This document shows, piece by piece, positions 26,369 through 34,782 of a stretch of 64,000 nucleotides of DNA. Position 1 is the stretch's first letter, and every line of letters starts with the position of its first letter. The translations under genes and the position numbers were made by a program. The notes under the pieces were generated by a model. The model was not told where the DNA came from and searched no databases. It worked only from the letters and a program-made list of their open reading frames with translations. The DNA is taken from assembly GCA_947173495.1 (NCBI GenBank), contig CAMWFQ010000001.1, forward strand, positions 248,001 to 312,000, in the 5' to 3' direction. This DNA is from an uncultured Lachnospiraceae bacterium (GTDB lineage: Bacteria > Bacillota > Clostridia > Lachnospirales > Lachnospiraceae).

Positions 26369-26618
26369 TTATCTTCCTCCGTAGTCCTCCAAAAACTTCC
26401 TCATGGCTCATCCTTGTATCATTTTCTGCCGCAAACCTATCTGCTTTATCTAATGCAGCTTCAACACCATCCGTCAACTTTGAATATTCTTCAAGACTAA
26501 GCACCACCATTGCTCCATATCCGTTTTTTGTTAAATATACCGGTTCCCCTGCATTTACAATTCTTTCAATATCCGGGAACTTATTTCTCAAATCTGAAAC
26601 AGGCCTAATTTGTAACAT
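26358..26618 (-). CDS. Phd/YefM-family antitoxin
   Basis: An 86-residue antitoxin, MLQIRPVSDLRNKFPDIER onward, with the Phd/YefM DNA-binding N-domain (NAGEPVYLTKNGYGAMVVLSLEEY) and a C-terminal tail that should wrap the toxin. ATG 26618 is chosen over 26624 because AAGGAG lies 9 bases before it. It precedes and overlaps the toxin gene and probably represses their shared promoter. Confidence 0.88.
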   Translation of the reverse strand: MLQIRPVSDLRNKFPDIERIVNAGEPVYLTKNGYGAMVVLSLEEYSKLTDGVEAALDKADRFAAENDTRMSHEEVFGGLRRKINVQ

Positions 26619-26765
26619 AAGCATTCGCTCCTTATCAATATTTTATCTTAATTTTATCATTATCTATATTCTACTTTACTATTCTCAAAAAAGCAACCTT
26701 TGTAAAAATCTTTCTTTAATCTAACCATACATTTTATTATATTTCCCCTGATTTTTCTATGGAAA

Positions 26766-26799
26766 ATGGCAGTTTCCCTTTCATAAAGAAAACTGCCAT
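26766..26799 (-). terminator. Rho-independent terminator downstream of the NRPS gene
   Basis: ATGGCAGTTT (26766-26775) and AAACTGCCAT (26790-26799) form a perfect 10-bp stem; read on the minus strand it is followed by a short T-rich run. Confidence 0.7.
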
Positions 26800-26837
26800 C
26801 TTGCAAGCGAATTTATTTTGCTGTATCCTATGTCATT

Positions 26838-29800
26838 TCAAGGCTCTTTCAAAAATGGTGTAGTAGTGGTGTAGTAAGCGCCTTTTTCCTCCGTACAATC
26901 ATTGATTTTACAGGCTTTTTCAGGATTCCTCAAGATATTGCCGTGACATATCATAATTCCTTTCGGCACGCCTGTAGAACCGGATGTAAAAATAATATAT
27001 GCCAAATCCTCCGGCCTGTTGCTGTTTCCAAAGGCAGATTCTCTGTAACGATAATCAGAATTCTCTAATCTTATGGTTTCGATACCAAGCCCTTTTTCAT
27101 ATCCAAATGAAAGTGCAATCCTGCTTTTTGCAATCTGTATCATATGTGCGATTCTCTCTTCCGGATACCCCGGGCTCACTGTCATATAGGCCCCTCCGGC
27201 CTTCAATATCCCCAGCATGGCCACAATCACATGCCAGCTCCGCTTCGCAATCACCGGTACCACATCATTGGGCTTTACCCCTCTTTCTCTTAAGAAATGC
27301 GCCAGTGAGTTTGACATCTCATCCAACTGCCTGTAGGTAAATCTTTCTTCCTCAAACACCAACGCAATCTGATCAGGCGTGCGCGCCGCCTGCTCTGAAA
27401 ACAACTCATGGACGCATTTATCTCTGGGGTAATCCACATAGGTGTCGTTAAAGGCTTCCGTCACCTGATAGAGCTCCTCTTCTGACATCACAGATATATC
27501 TGTGGAAATATCGGCAATGCTCTCTTTCTCCAGCTGTGTCAGAATCCGCACATAGGCATCCGACAGCCTGTCCATCAGCTGCTCGTCATATTTCGCAAGG
27601 TCATACTCCAGCCTGATTCTGCACCCGCTCTTTAGAGGCGTCAGCTCCATGGTCAGGTCAAATTTAGCTGTATGGGTATCTATGAACTGGGGTACAAGCT
27701 CATGGCCATCCAGCATCAGCGTCTTTTCCCCATCTCCCTGATAGACAAAGGATGTGTTGACCACGGATTTATCCTTCATTCCCACTGCATTTGCAATGTT
27801 CCAGAAGGGCAGCTCCTGATACTGGAACAGGTTTAAAAGCGTCTCTTTCACGCTCTCCATGTATTCCGACAGATTTCCTCTCACGGCAAGGCAGAGCGGC
27901 AGTGTGTTTACAAACATGCCCACCATATCTCTGGTATCTGCATGGGTACGGTTCTGCAGAACAATACCTGTCAGAATGTCTTTTCCGGCACTGTACTTTG
28001 ACAGCAGGATTCCGTACGCTCCCAGGAACACCATCGTGTCTGTGAGTCCGTTTCTTTCGGCATATTTCTTCGCACGCTCAAATACTTCCTCTGGAAGATC
28101 ATAGAACTTTGATCTGCCTCCCTTTCCAGGCGTTTTTGTCTCGGGCAGAAGGACGGGCTCAAAATCGCATGTGAGCATTTCTTTAAAGTAGTTGATTCCC
28201 TCTTTCATATCCAGCTCATAAAAATACCGCGCATAATCTGAGAACTGGATTTCCGGCGTTTTGATCTCTTTACCTGCATATGCCGCTACCATGTCACGCA
28301 GAATAATATTCAGAGAATCTCCGTCTGCAATCATATGATGCATATCAAACAGCAACGCTTTTTCTGTAAATCCGATTCTGATAAGGGGCGCTTTTTCCAG
28401 GCAGAATGGTCTTATGAATGCGCTTTCTCCTCCCTGTGTATAATCTTCAAAAAGAACAGGTATATCCTCGTCATAAATCCCATAAATTTCATCTTCTTCC
28501 GTCGTGATGTGGCTCTTCAAAATTTTGTGTTTTTCGGCAATCTGGCAAATGCTTTGCTTCAGTTTTTCTCTGTTGATATTCTCCGGGAGCGGAATCCGGG
28601 CAGGCATATTGTAAGTCAGTGCGGCCGGATCTTTCGTATAAGCAGCATAAATTGCTTTCTGCTGAGGCAGGAGTATATACTTTTTCTCCCTATGCGCTTC
28701 TATCTGTTTCCTCTCATGTGCCTGATCAATGCGCAGTGCCAGCTGTTCCAGGAGGGAGCATTCCAGAACATCTTTTGCCGATATTTCCACCTGAAATGTG
28801 GTTCCGATTTCATTTACCAGAACAATTGCCGTCAGACTGTCTCCGCCCAGCTCATAAAAATCATCCGTTTTCCCGATTTTTTCCACATGAAAGACCTGCT
28901 GCCACAGAAGGGCCAGCTTTTTCTCTGTGTCTGTTTCCGGCGCAAGATATTCCTTCTTCTGCAGGGCAATATTCGGTACCGGAAGGTTTCTTCTGTCGAT
29001 CTTGCCGCTGGACATCATGGGCATGGACTCCAGACGTATAAAAAAGTTGGGAATCATATATTGGGGCAGCTTTGCCGCCAGATGCTCCCGGAGTCTGCGT
29101 TCATCGATCTCTGTTTCCGCCGTATAGTAGCCTGCCAGATACTGACGATTATCCTCATCACGCTTGTCGGTAACTGCTGTAAGGCCGATGCCCGCCATGG
29201 TTCCCATCACGCTTTCGATCTCGCCCAGCTCAATGCGCAACCCGCGAATTTTCACCTGGGTATCGATCCTGCCAAGGTATTCGATCTCTCCATCTGTCCG
29301 CCAGCGGGCCAGATCGCCTGTGTGGTACATGATCTTCCCGTGATGGTTCTCCGGCGTGGCGAAAGGATTCGGCACAAAGCGCTCGGCGGTCAACTCCGGG
29401 CGGTTGAGATAGCCCTTGCCTACCCCTTCTCCGGCTATGCAGAGTTCTCCGGGAACGCCGATGGGAAGTATTTTATTGGATCTATCTAAAATATATATTT
29501 GAGTATTTGAAATTGGTTTTCCAATCGTTACATTTAATGCATTGTGAACTTCTTTATATGTAGCAACATGTGTTTCTGCCGGACCGTATTGATTCCATAT
29601 TCTGACCTTACTCTCCCTTAATTTTTCAAAAATATCTCTCTCCACCCCAAATTTTTCTCCAGCAAAAAAAATATTCTTTAAAGTAGAAATTTTTTCTAAT
29701 TTGTTCAGTTTACAAACCAAGTTAAAATATGAAGGCGTAATAAATATCTCATTTATCATATTTTTTTGAATGAATTCCATGTATAGCAACATATCATTCT

Positions 29801-31787
29801 TAATATTTTCCTTGGTAAAAAATAAACATCCTCCCTTTATTAATGAATACATTATTTCTTGTATTGAAACATCAAAAGTTAGAATAGTAGAAGCTAAGAT
29901 TCTGCTATGATTTCTTTTATCTTGTAATATCTGCCATAATAACAAATTTGAAAGACACTTATGTGTCTGGCATATGCCTTTAGGTTTTCCAGTAGAGCCT
30001 GATGTATAAATAATATAGCAATAATCGTCTATATAATTTATGTTCTCGACACATTCCAAATTACAACAAAAATTTACTTCTTTAATATCAATTACACTAA
30101 TATCTCTATGTGTAATTGAAAATTGATATACTAAAGCTATCTTTGCCTTCGATTCCATCAAAATATGCCTAATCCTATCTTCCGGGTACTCCGGGCTCAC
30201 CGGCATATAAGCCCCGCCTGCCTTCAATATCCCCAACATGGCTACAATCACATGCCAGATCCGTCTCGCAATCACCGGCACCACATCATTGGGCTTTATC
30301 CCTTTTTCCCGTAGGAAATGCCCCAGAGAATTTGACATCTCATCCAACTGCCTGTACGTAAACCTTTTATCTTCAAACACCAGTGCAATCTGATCCGGCG
30401 TGCGCGCCGCCTGCTCTGAAAACAGCCCATGGACACACCTATTCCTGGGATAATCCACGTAGGTATCGTTAAACTCACAGACGATTCTTTTCCGTTCCTT
30501 CTGGGGAAGGATATCTATCTCTTTGATAGTTACATTTTTGTTCTCTGTGATCTGCACAAGTACATATTCCAGCCGTTTTAAAATATATCTGATCTCTTCT
30601 TCTCCAAAAACTTCTGTCTGATAATCCACATTGATGGTATGGCTGGTGTTTCCATCTCGATTATCTATATGCATAACAAAGGGGACTTCACTGCATCCAT
30701 TGGAATACCATTTTGTATCAGCCTGGGTGTCTGTCTTTGCGTTTTGATAGCTGATCATGGCACTGTACAGATTCCCGGAGAATTTATGCTTTTCCCGAAG
30801 GAATTTCAGGATATCAACATAGGGATATTTCTGATGGCGGAAAATGTTCATATGCTCTTTTGTGATCTGTCTCGCCAGCTCCAGTCCGGTCATATTCTCT
30901 TTCACAGAAACCGTAAGAGGCATAGTGGAGACAAACATTCCGGCAATCTCCTTTTCCTTCGCATTGCTCCGATTCAGCACCGGCACTCCCACTGTCACAG
31001 ATGTGATTTCCGGATTGATTCTGTACAGGTAAATGATCAGCGCTGTTTCAAACAAAACCGCCGGTGTCACAGAATTGGCTTTGCAAAAGATACCCATTTT
31101 CTGTTCCAGGTCAAAGGGCAGTACCTTTGTAAATCTTTTTGCCGTGATGGATTCAGATAACGCGGAGCTTAATTTCATCGGACTTTCCTCCGGACGGTCA
31201 GCGTATTTCTCCTCCCAGTATTCCTTATCCTTTCTATACCTGTCAGAAGCCAGATAGCTGTTTTCCGAATGGATATAAGAAGTGTAGTCCGCTTTTATAA
31301 GGGATATGTTTTCTGCAGCTTCACTCTCGCCGGCCAGCTTATGGTATGCCTCATCCAACTGCTTTGCCAGAAGTCCAAATGTCCATGCATCCGCTACCAG
31401 ATGGCTCAGCAGAACCAGAATACCGCTTCTGTTTTCCACATGAAATACCACAAACCGATACTGAAACCGCCCTGTCAGTTCCAGAGGCACGGCGGCAAAT
31501 TCTTCTGCGTAACGATCACATTCTTCCATGGAGGAAAAAGTCTTAATCGGAATATTTTCATCAATTTCATCTGAAACATATTGGGAAGGCCTCTCTCCTT
31601 CGCAAAAACGCAGGCGAATTCCGCTTTGATTTTGGATAAACCGGCGGATTGCCTGCTGTAACAAAACACTATCCCGCTTTTCTCTGTAAAAGGTTGCCCC
31701 GCATAAATTGGCAATGGATGTACCGTTGTAATATTTCTGCAAATTCCAAATATTCTGCTGCGGTGTTGTCAAATGAAAGTATTCCAT
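26838..31787 (-). CDS. Nonribosomal peptide synthetase, truncated in its second adenylation domain
   Basis: About 1649 residues: condensation domain (1-430; active-site region LLSHLVADAW, first His of HHxxxDG replaced by Ser), adenylation A1 (about 436-945; SGSTGKPKG, YGPAETH, YHTGDLARW, KIRGLRIELGEIE), carrier protein with GGDSL Ser near 984, second condensation domain (HHMIADG near 1152), then A2 from about 1446. A2 contains SGSTGVPKGIM but stops at TTTTPFLKEP, before its substrate pocket, carrier or any thioesterase, so the enzyme is probably non-functional or needs a partner not seen here. A1 specificity residues read by eye as D-V-Q-F-F-A-Q-V-A, close to published proline codes. ATG 31787 follows GGAGG by 5 bases. 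The A1 core is strikingly AT-rich compared with its flanks. Confidence 0.85.
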   Translation of the reverse strand: MEYFHLTTPQQNIWNLQKYYNGTSIANLCGATFYREKRDSVLLQQAIRRFIQNQSGIRLRFCEGERPSQYVSDEIDENIPIKTFSSMEECDRYAEEFAAVPLELTGRFQYRFVVFHVENRSGILVLLSHLVADAWTFGLLAKQLDEAYHKLAGESEAAENISLIKADYTSYIHSENSYLASDRYRKDKEYWEEKYADRPEESPMKLSSALSESITAKRFTKVLPFDLEQKMGIFCKANSVTPAVLFETALIIYLYRINPEITSVTVGVPVLNRSNAKEKEIAGMFVSTMPLTVSVKENMTGLELARQITKEHMNIFRHQKYPYVDILKFLREKHKFSGNLYSAMISYQNAKTDTQADTKWYSNGCSEVPFVMHIDNRDGNTSHTINVDYQTEVFGEEEIRYILKRLEYVLVQITENKNVTIKEIDILPQKERKRIVCEFNDTYVDYPRNRCVHGLFSEQAARTPDQIALVFEDKRFTYRQLDEMSNSLGHFLREKGIKPNDVVPVIARRIWHVIVAMLGILKAGGAYMPVSPEYPEDRIRHILMESKAKIALVYQFSITHRDISVIDIKEVNFCCNLECVENINYIDDYCYIIYTSGSTGKPKGICQTHKCLSNLLLWQILQDKRNHSRILASTILTFDVSIQEIMYSLIKGGCLFFTKENIKNDMLLYMEFIQKNMINEIFITPSYFNLVCKLNKLEKISTLKNIFFAGEKFGVERDIFEKLRESKVRIWNQYGPAETHVATYKEVHNALNVTIGKPISNTQIYILDRSNKILPIGVPGELCIAGEGVGKGYLNRPELTAERFVPNPFATPENHHGKIMYHTGDLARWRTDGEIEYLGRIDTQVKIRGLRIELGEIESVMGTMAGIGLTAVTDKRDEDNRQYLAGYYTAETEIDERRLREHLAAKLPQYMIPNFFIRLESMPMMSSGKIDRRNLPVPNIALQKKEYLAPETDTEKKLALLWQQVFHVEKIGKTDDFYELGGDSLTAIVLVNEIGTTFQVEISAKDVLECSLLEQLALRIDQAHERKQIEAHREKKYILLPQQKAIYAAYTKDPAALTYNMPARIPLPENINREKLKQSICQIAEKHKILKSHITTEEDEIYGIYDEDIPVLFEDYTQGGESAFIRPFCLEKAPLIRIGFTEKALLFDMHHMIADGDSLNIILRDMVAAYAGKEIKTPEIQFSDYARYFYELDMKEGINYFKEMLTCDFEPVLLPETKTPGKGGRSKFYDLPEEVFERAKKYAERNGLTDTMVFLGAYGILLSKYSAGKDILTGIVLQNRTHADTRDMVGMFVNTLPLCLAVRGNLSEYMESVKETLLNLFQYQELPFWNIANAVGMKDKSVVNTSFVYQGDGEKTLMLDGHELVPQFIDTHTAKFDLTMELTPLKSGCRIRLEYDLAKYDEQLMDRLSDAYVRILTQLEKESIADISTDISVMSEEELYQVTEAFNDTYVDYPRDKCVHELFSEQAARTPDQIALVFEEERFTYRQLDEMSNSLAHFLRERGVKPNDVVPVIAKRSWHVIVAMLGILKAGGAYMTVSPGYPEERIAHMIQIAKSRIALSFGYEKGLGIETIRLENSDYRYRESAFGNSNRPEDLAYIIFTSGSTGVPKGIMICHGNILRNPEKACKINDCTEEKGAYYTTTTPFLKEP
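27155..27451 (-). repeat. NRPS internal repeat, copy in A2
   Basis: About 300 bases encoding the start of A2 (FNDTYVDYPRDKCVH to GILKAGGAYM) are nearly identical to 30175-30473 in A1, consistent with module duplication or gene conversion. Confidence 0.8.
30175..30473 (-). repeat. NRPS internal repeat, copy in A1
   Basis: Near-identical partner of 27155-27451, encoding the start of A1. Its inner end coincides with the beginning of the AT-rich A1 core (about 29475-30175). Confidence 0.8.
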
Positions 31788-31827
31788 CTTGTCCTCCTTC
31801 ATAGCTTTTCTATTTCAGGCTTTTTTC

Positions 31828-31856
31828 ATATTAACCTGAAACAGGTTAAAAGTCAA
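31828..31856 (-). promoter_or_regulatory. NRPS promoter with palindromic operator in the spacer
   Basis: On the minus strand TTGACT (31851-31856) and TAATAT (31828-31833) are 17 bases apart. The 19-bp palindrome TTAACCTGAAACAGGTTAA (31831-31849) fills the spacer, so a bound regulator would control the NRPS gene directly. Confidence 0.75.
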
Positions 31857-31900
31857 TCTTCAAAAATGTGTTAGCTTATACTTCTTGCAGAGGTAATAAT

Positions 31901-31933
31901 GTGAAAAATCACACTGAAGTGGTGATTTTTCAC
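31901..31933. promoter_or_regulatory. Long perfect inverted repeat in NRPS-XRE divergent region
   Basis: GTGAAAAATCAC (31901-31912) and GTGATTTTTCAC (31922-31933) are perfect 12-bp arms with a 9-base centre. It could be an operator for the divergently placed XRE regulator. Confidence 0.55.
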
Positions 31934-31949
31934 ATCCTAATTTGTGCCG

Positions 31950-32030
31950 GAGCGTCACAAATTTATTTGATGGCAGACGCAAATTTGAGATTTGCGTCGC
32001 CCCGTCGCGTAAACGCTCCGGAATGGAGAT
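31950..32030. repeat. Nested-hairpin intergenic element
   Basis: Outer arms CCGGAGCGT (about 31948-31956) and ACGCTCCGG (about 32013-32021) enclose a perfect inner hairpin GACGCAAAT/ATTTGCGTC (about 31976-31999) and a TCGCGTAAA segment shared with the element near 41700. It lies just upstream of the first XRE gene. Confidence 0.55.
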
Positions 32031-32034
32031 TAAT

Positions 32035-32250
32035 ATGTATCCCAGAATTCGGAATCTGCGGGAAGATAAGGATATCTCCCAGACTAAGCTGGCCAATATT
32101 CTTGGTATGTCGCAAACTGGTTACTCCAAATATGAAACCGGCGAAAATGATGTGCCCACTAATATTTTGATCAAATTAGCCCTTTATCATGAGACCAGCG
32201 TGGATTATCTTTTGGGACTGACTGATCAGAAGACTCCCTATCCCAGATAA
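32035..32250 (+). CDS. XRE-family helix-turn-helix regulator
   Basis: A 71-residue single-domain protein: MYPRIRNLREDKDISQTKLA, then MSQTGYSKYETGENDVPTNI, the complete lambda-repressor-like HTH, and a short tail SVDYLLGLTDQ. ATG 32035 has GGAG 6 bases upstream; the open frame to 31942 reads through the nested hairpin and is not coding. It is divergent from the NRPS gene and may control that promoter or its own. Two more XRE genes follow. Confidence 0.88.
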   Translation: MYPRIRNLREDKDISQTKLANILGMSQTGYSKYETGENDVPTNILIKLALYHETSVDYLLGLTDQKTPYPR

Positions 32251-32308
32251 TCATTCTTTTCCGTTCCAACGCTAACAATCAAAAGCCAGTACGATTGGAG
32301 CATTATAA

Positions 32309-32545
32309 ATGACTCAAAAAATACGACACGATATCACTCTTGGCAGTAATATCCGAAAACTACGCAGACAGTCTCATCTTACGCAGGAACAGGTGGTGGC
32401 CCAGCTGCAGCTACAGGGCATTGATATTTCCCGGAGCACTTATTCGCAGATTGAGTGCGGTACTTATAATGTCCGCGTGTCCGAGCTTGCCGCGCTTGCA
32501 AGACTCTTTGGTACTGACTACAATTCCTTTTTTGAAAGTTTATAA
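32309..32545 (+). CDS. XRE-family helix-turn-helix regulator
   Basis: A 78-residue HTH protein, IRKLRRQSHLTQEQVVAQLQ, then ISRSTYSQIECGTYNVRVSE and LARLFGTDYNSFF. A TTGGAG site precedes the ATG. It is the second of three adjacent small XRE genes; the three differ strongly in sequence, so they are not a recent duplication. Target sites are unknown. Confidence 0.87.
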   Translation: MTQKIRHDITLGSNIRKLRRQSHLTQEQVVAQLQLQGIDISRSTYSQIECGTYNVRVSELAALARLFGTDYNSFFESL

Positions 32546-32719
32546 AGCACTTTTCTCTTTACTCCCTCTGCTTCCATTTTTTATCCCTGTATCTTCTTAC
32601 TTCTAATTCTTATTTCAAAACCTGCTTGTTAAGCATCATTCTACCACCTATATCTATTACAATCAATAAATAAATGCTTCTTAAGCATATTTATAATTTC
32701 AGATATAGGAGAGTACGTT

Positions 32720-32977
32720 TTGAAAGCTTTTTGGTATGATGAAAAACGTAAAAATATTTGCGGCCTGCGCATCCGCCAGCTTCGTAAGAAGCAGAAAATC
32801 ACTCAGAAAAAACTATCCATCATGGCGCAGCTGGCCGGATACGATTTCATCACAGAAACTGCGATTATCAAGCTGGAAGCCGGTACCCGTTTTATTCCTG
32901 ATTATGAAGTCAGCATTTTTGCACGGTTACTCGGAACTACGCCGGAGTATTTGTTGCAATGTGATGAAAAGGAATAG
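32720..32977 (+). CDS. XRE-family helix-turn-helix regulator
   Basis: An 85-residue HTH protein with RIRQLRKKQKITQKKLSIMA and a recognition region ETAIIKLEAGTRFIPDYE, ending LLGTTPEYLLQC. The start is TTG 32720 with GGAG 8 bases upstream. A terminator-like hairpin follows at 33024. The 174 bases before it carry no other gene. Confidence 0.85.
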   Translation: MKAFWYDEKRKNICGLRIRQLRKKQKITQKKLSIMAQLAGYDFITETAIIKLEAGTRFIPDYEVSIFARLLGTTPEYLLQCDEKE

Positions 32978-33023
32978 ATAAAAATTTATAGATTACATTA
33001 TCTATCTTTTTCGCGTCTTATAC

Positions 33024-33055
33024 TCAAACTTCCCACACCTGTCAGTGCGGGAAGT
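33024..33055 (+). terminator. Terminator hairpin after the third XRE gene
   Basis: AAACTTCCCACA (33024-33035) pairs with TGCGGGAAGTTT (33044-33055) with one mismatch, followed by a weak T-containing tract. It may act in both directions. Confidence 0.6.
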
Positions 33056-33063
33056 TTAATACC

Positions 33064-33309
33064 TTAATTATTTCTGGAAAATGACTTGGCCAATTGTTTT
33101 AGTTGTGAACGTAATTTATCACCTTTCTCTGTTTTCAGATAATCATAAAAATAATCACACACATTGCTTTCTCCAACATAAATATTTAACTTTGTACAAT
33201 AGTGGGTATCATCATATATTTTCACTATGGACCTCATACATTTTAATCTGCGAATTGATTTTAACGACATATTGGATACTAATGTACACTTTTTTATCCA
33301 TTTCGTCAT
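33064..33309 (-). CDS. Hypothetical small basic protein, doubtful
   Basis: An open frame of 81 residues from ATG 33309, rich in Lys and Arg, ending LRSQLKQLAKSFSRNN. No motif is recognised. There is no clear ribosome-binding site, and the frame is open a little further upstream (HESHILAMTKW), ending at a stop, so it may be the 3' part of a broken gene lying behind the serine recombinase. I cannot tell whether it is expressed. Confidence 0.3.
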   Translation of the reverse strand: MTKWIKKCTLVSNMSLKSIRRLKCMRSIVKIYDDTHYCTKLNIYVGESNVCDYFYDYLKTEKGDKLRSQLKQLAKSFSRNN

Positions 33310-33388
33310 TGCCAAAATATGGCTCTCATGCTATACTGAATATCAGGAAATTCAACCATTTCTCATACGGATAGCAAGGTGTACTTCT

Positions 33389-33982
33389 TTATCCATCCCC
33401 ATTCTCCCTGACCCAGAGCAAAAAAGTCCGGTGTGTGATTCCCAGTTCTCTGGCCGCACCTCTGGCAGAAACTTTTCCCTGTATCCACTGTTCTTTCAGC
33501 CTGAAATAGGCAGGCGGGCGTTCTATCGGCTTCCGGCCAAATTTCACCCCCTGCTCTCTGGCCGCCGCGATCCCTTCCGCCTGACGCTGGCGGATAAACT
33601 CCCTCTCTGTCTGGGCCACATAAGAGAGGAGCTGCAAAACGATATCCGCAATCAGGGTTCCCGTCAGATCTTTATCCCGGCGGGTATCCAGAAGCGGCAT
33701 ATCCATAACGACAATATCCGCCTGCTTTTCTTTGGTGATAATCCGCCACTGCTCCAGAATTTCCTCATAATTCCTTCCCAGACGGTCGATACTCTTGACC
33801 ACCAGAATATCCCCGCATTCTAATTTTTGCAGAAGATGCCGGTACTGAGCCCGCTCAAAATTCTTTCCGGACTGCTTGTCCATGTAAATCCTCTTTCTCT
33901 CAATCCCAAATTCCTGCAGCGCAACAAACTGCCTCCGCTCATTCTGTTCCCTTGTGGAAACACGCACATAGCCATATTCCAT
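33389..33982 (-). CDS. Serine recombinase (resolvase/invertase family)
   Basis: A 197-residue small serine recombinase. The catalytic Ser is residue 9 in YGYVRVSTREQN; the family motifs VVKSIDRLGRN (about 63-73) and QTEREFIRQRQAEGIAAARE (E-helix) are intact, and the C-terminal HTH ends SARGAARELGITHRTFLLW. It makes paired double-strand cuts through a Ser-DNA bond for resolution or inversion. ATG 33982 has GGAGGT upstream; the 63-base longer frame is not supported. No transposase accompanies it and no inversion repeats were found nearby, so its substrate site is unknown. Confidence 0.92.
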   Translation of the reverse strand: MEYGYVRVSTREQNERRQFVALQEFGIERKRIYMDKQSGKNFERAQYRHLLQKLECGDILVVKSIDRLGRNYEEILEQWRIITKEKQADIVVMDMPLLDTRRDKDLTGTLIADIVLQLLSYVAQTEREFIRQRQAEGIAAAREQGVKFGRKPIERPPAYFRLKEQWIQGKVSARGAARELGITHRTFLLWVRENGDG

Positions 33983-34077
33983 ATTCTGACCTCCGATCTG
34001 TTGTTTGGGATATATCGTTGCATGGGAACATTCTATTTCATTCACGGAGGTTCTTCACAAATCCATTTCCGAATTTT

Positions 34078-34117
34078 TTGTAAAATATGGTAAAATAACA
34101 GTAAAATAGCAAGGAGG
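34078..34117 (+). promoter_or_regulatory. Promoter with three phased GTAAAAT repeats
   Basis: GTAAAAT occurs at 34080, 34090 and 34101, roughly one helical turn apart, overlapping a TTGTAA (34078) / TAAAAT (34102) promoter with an 18-base spacer just before AAGGAGG (34111). The repeats could be regulator sites. Confidence 0.5.
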
Positions 34118-34125
34118 ATGTTAAG

Positions 34126-34782
34126 TTGTCAGATATTCCATACCGTAATTTTAAATCATATGTAAAGGCTGCCGGAAATATATTTGATATAATGGCAGCA
34201 GCATATAAAGTCTTATATCCGTTTGAGCCTATGGTTCCAATGGGACAGGATCCTTCTCTACATGATTTTATATCATGTTTTTCCCAACAACATAATACCC
34301 GTCAGGCTTTTGCTGAACTGAAAGAAGAATTGCTGAAGTGGCTATCCAAACAGGATAACCTCAACAAAGATAAACTTCAGGAAAAGCTGTTTTTTCTGAT
34401 CCGTCTGATCGATGGGAAATGTGTCCGTTCTGAGAAATCATTTCTGTCAGATTCCTATACCCGATATTTTTCCCTCAATCATCTGTTTCAAAACGAAATC
34501 TGTATTCTGCCCCGCCCCCAAAACGGCGCAGTAGATTTACTGTCTGAATCCATAAAGAAAAAGTCCGGCTATGGGTTCTATGGCAGGAATTACAGCCGAA
34601 CGTCTGATATTTCCGGATATTTGAAGAATTTTGTTATCTACAGGGTAACGGATATTACGCCGCATATCATTATTCCAAATTACTACCAGGAAATTCTGCA
34701 GGAATTTGAACGCAAACAACATAAATTAAAAGTAGCTGTTTTCCCGTTATCCAGTTTAAATCTCAATCGCATTTTATGTTAA
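34126..34782 (+). CDS. N-terminal part of a split nitrilase-superfamily protein
   Basis: A 218-residue product from TTG 34126 (AAGGAGG 8 bases upstream). The first ~190 residues are mostly helical with no recognised motif. The end, KLKVAVFPLSSLNLN, looks like the first strand of a carbon-nitrogen hydrolase domain whose remainder (catalytic Glu, Lys, Cys) is in the next frame. In frame at 34755-34761 lies T-TTA-AAT, a textbook -1 slippery heptamer; slipping there joins the two ORFs without a stop. The alternatives are a simple frameshift mutation, or two coupled proteins using the overlapping ATGTTAA. Confidence 0.7.
   Translation: MSDIPYRNFKSYVKAAGNIFDIMAAAYKVLYPFEPMVPMGQDPSLHDFISCFSQQHNTRQAFAELKEELLKWLSKQDNLNKDKLQEKLFFLIRLIDGKCVRSEKSFLSDSYTRYFSLNHLFQNEICILPRPQNGAVDLLSESIKKKSGYGFYGRNYSRTSDISGYLKNFVIYRVTDITPHIIIPNYYQEILQEFERKQHKLKVAVFPLSSLNLNRILC
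34755..34761 (+). other. Candidate -1 ribosomal frameshift site
   Basis: The heptamer TTTAAAT is read T-TTA-AAT in the frame of the 34126 gene. A -1 slip continues as SQSHFMLREDLIDKEGLFY in the frame of the 34776 gene. Downstream only a weak GAGA/TCTC hairpin is visible as a possible stimulator. Confidence 0.45.

Noticed and set aside
26838..31787. Complete, functional NRPS
   Set aside because: The second adenylation domain ends before its pocket and no carrier or release domain follows.
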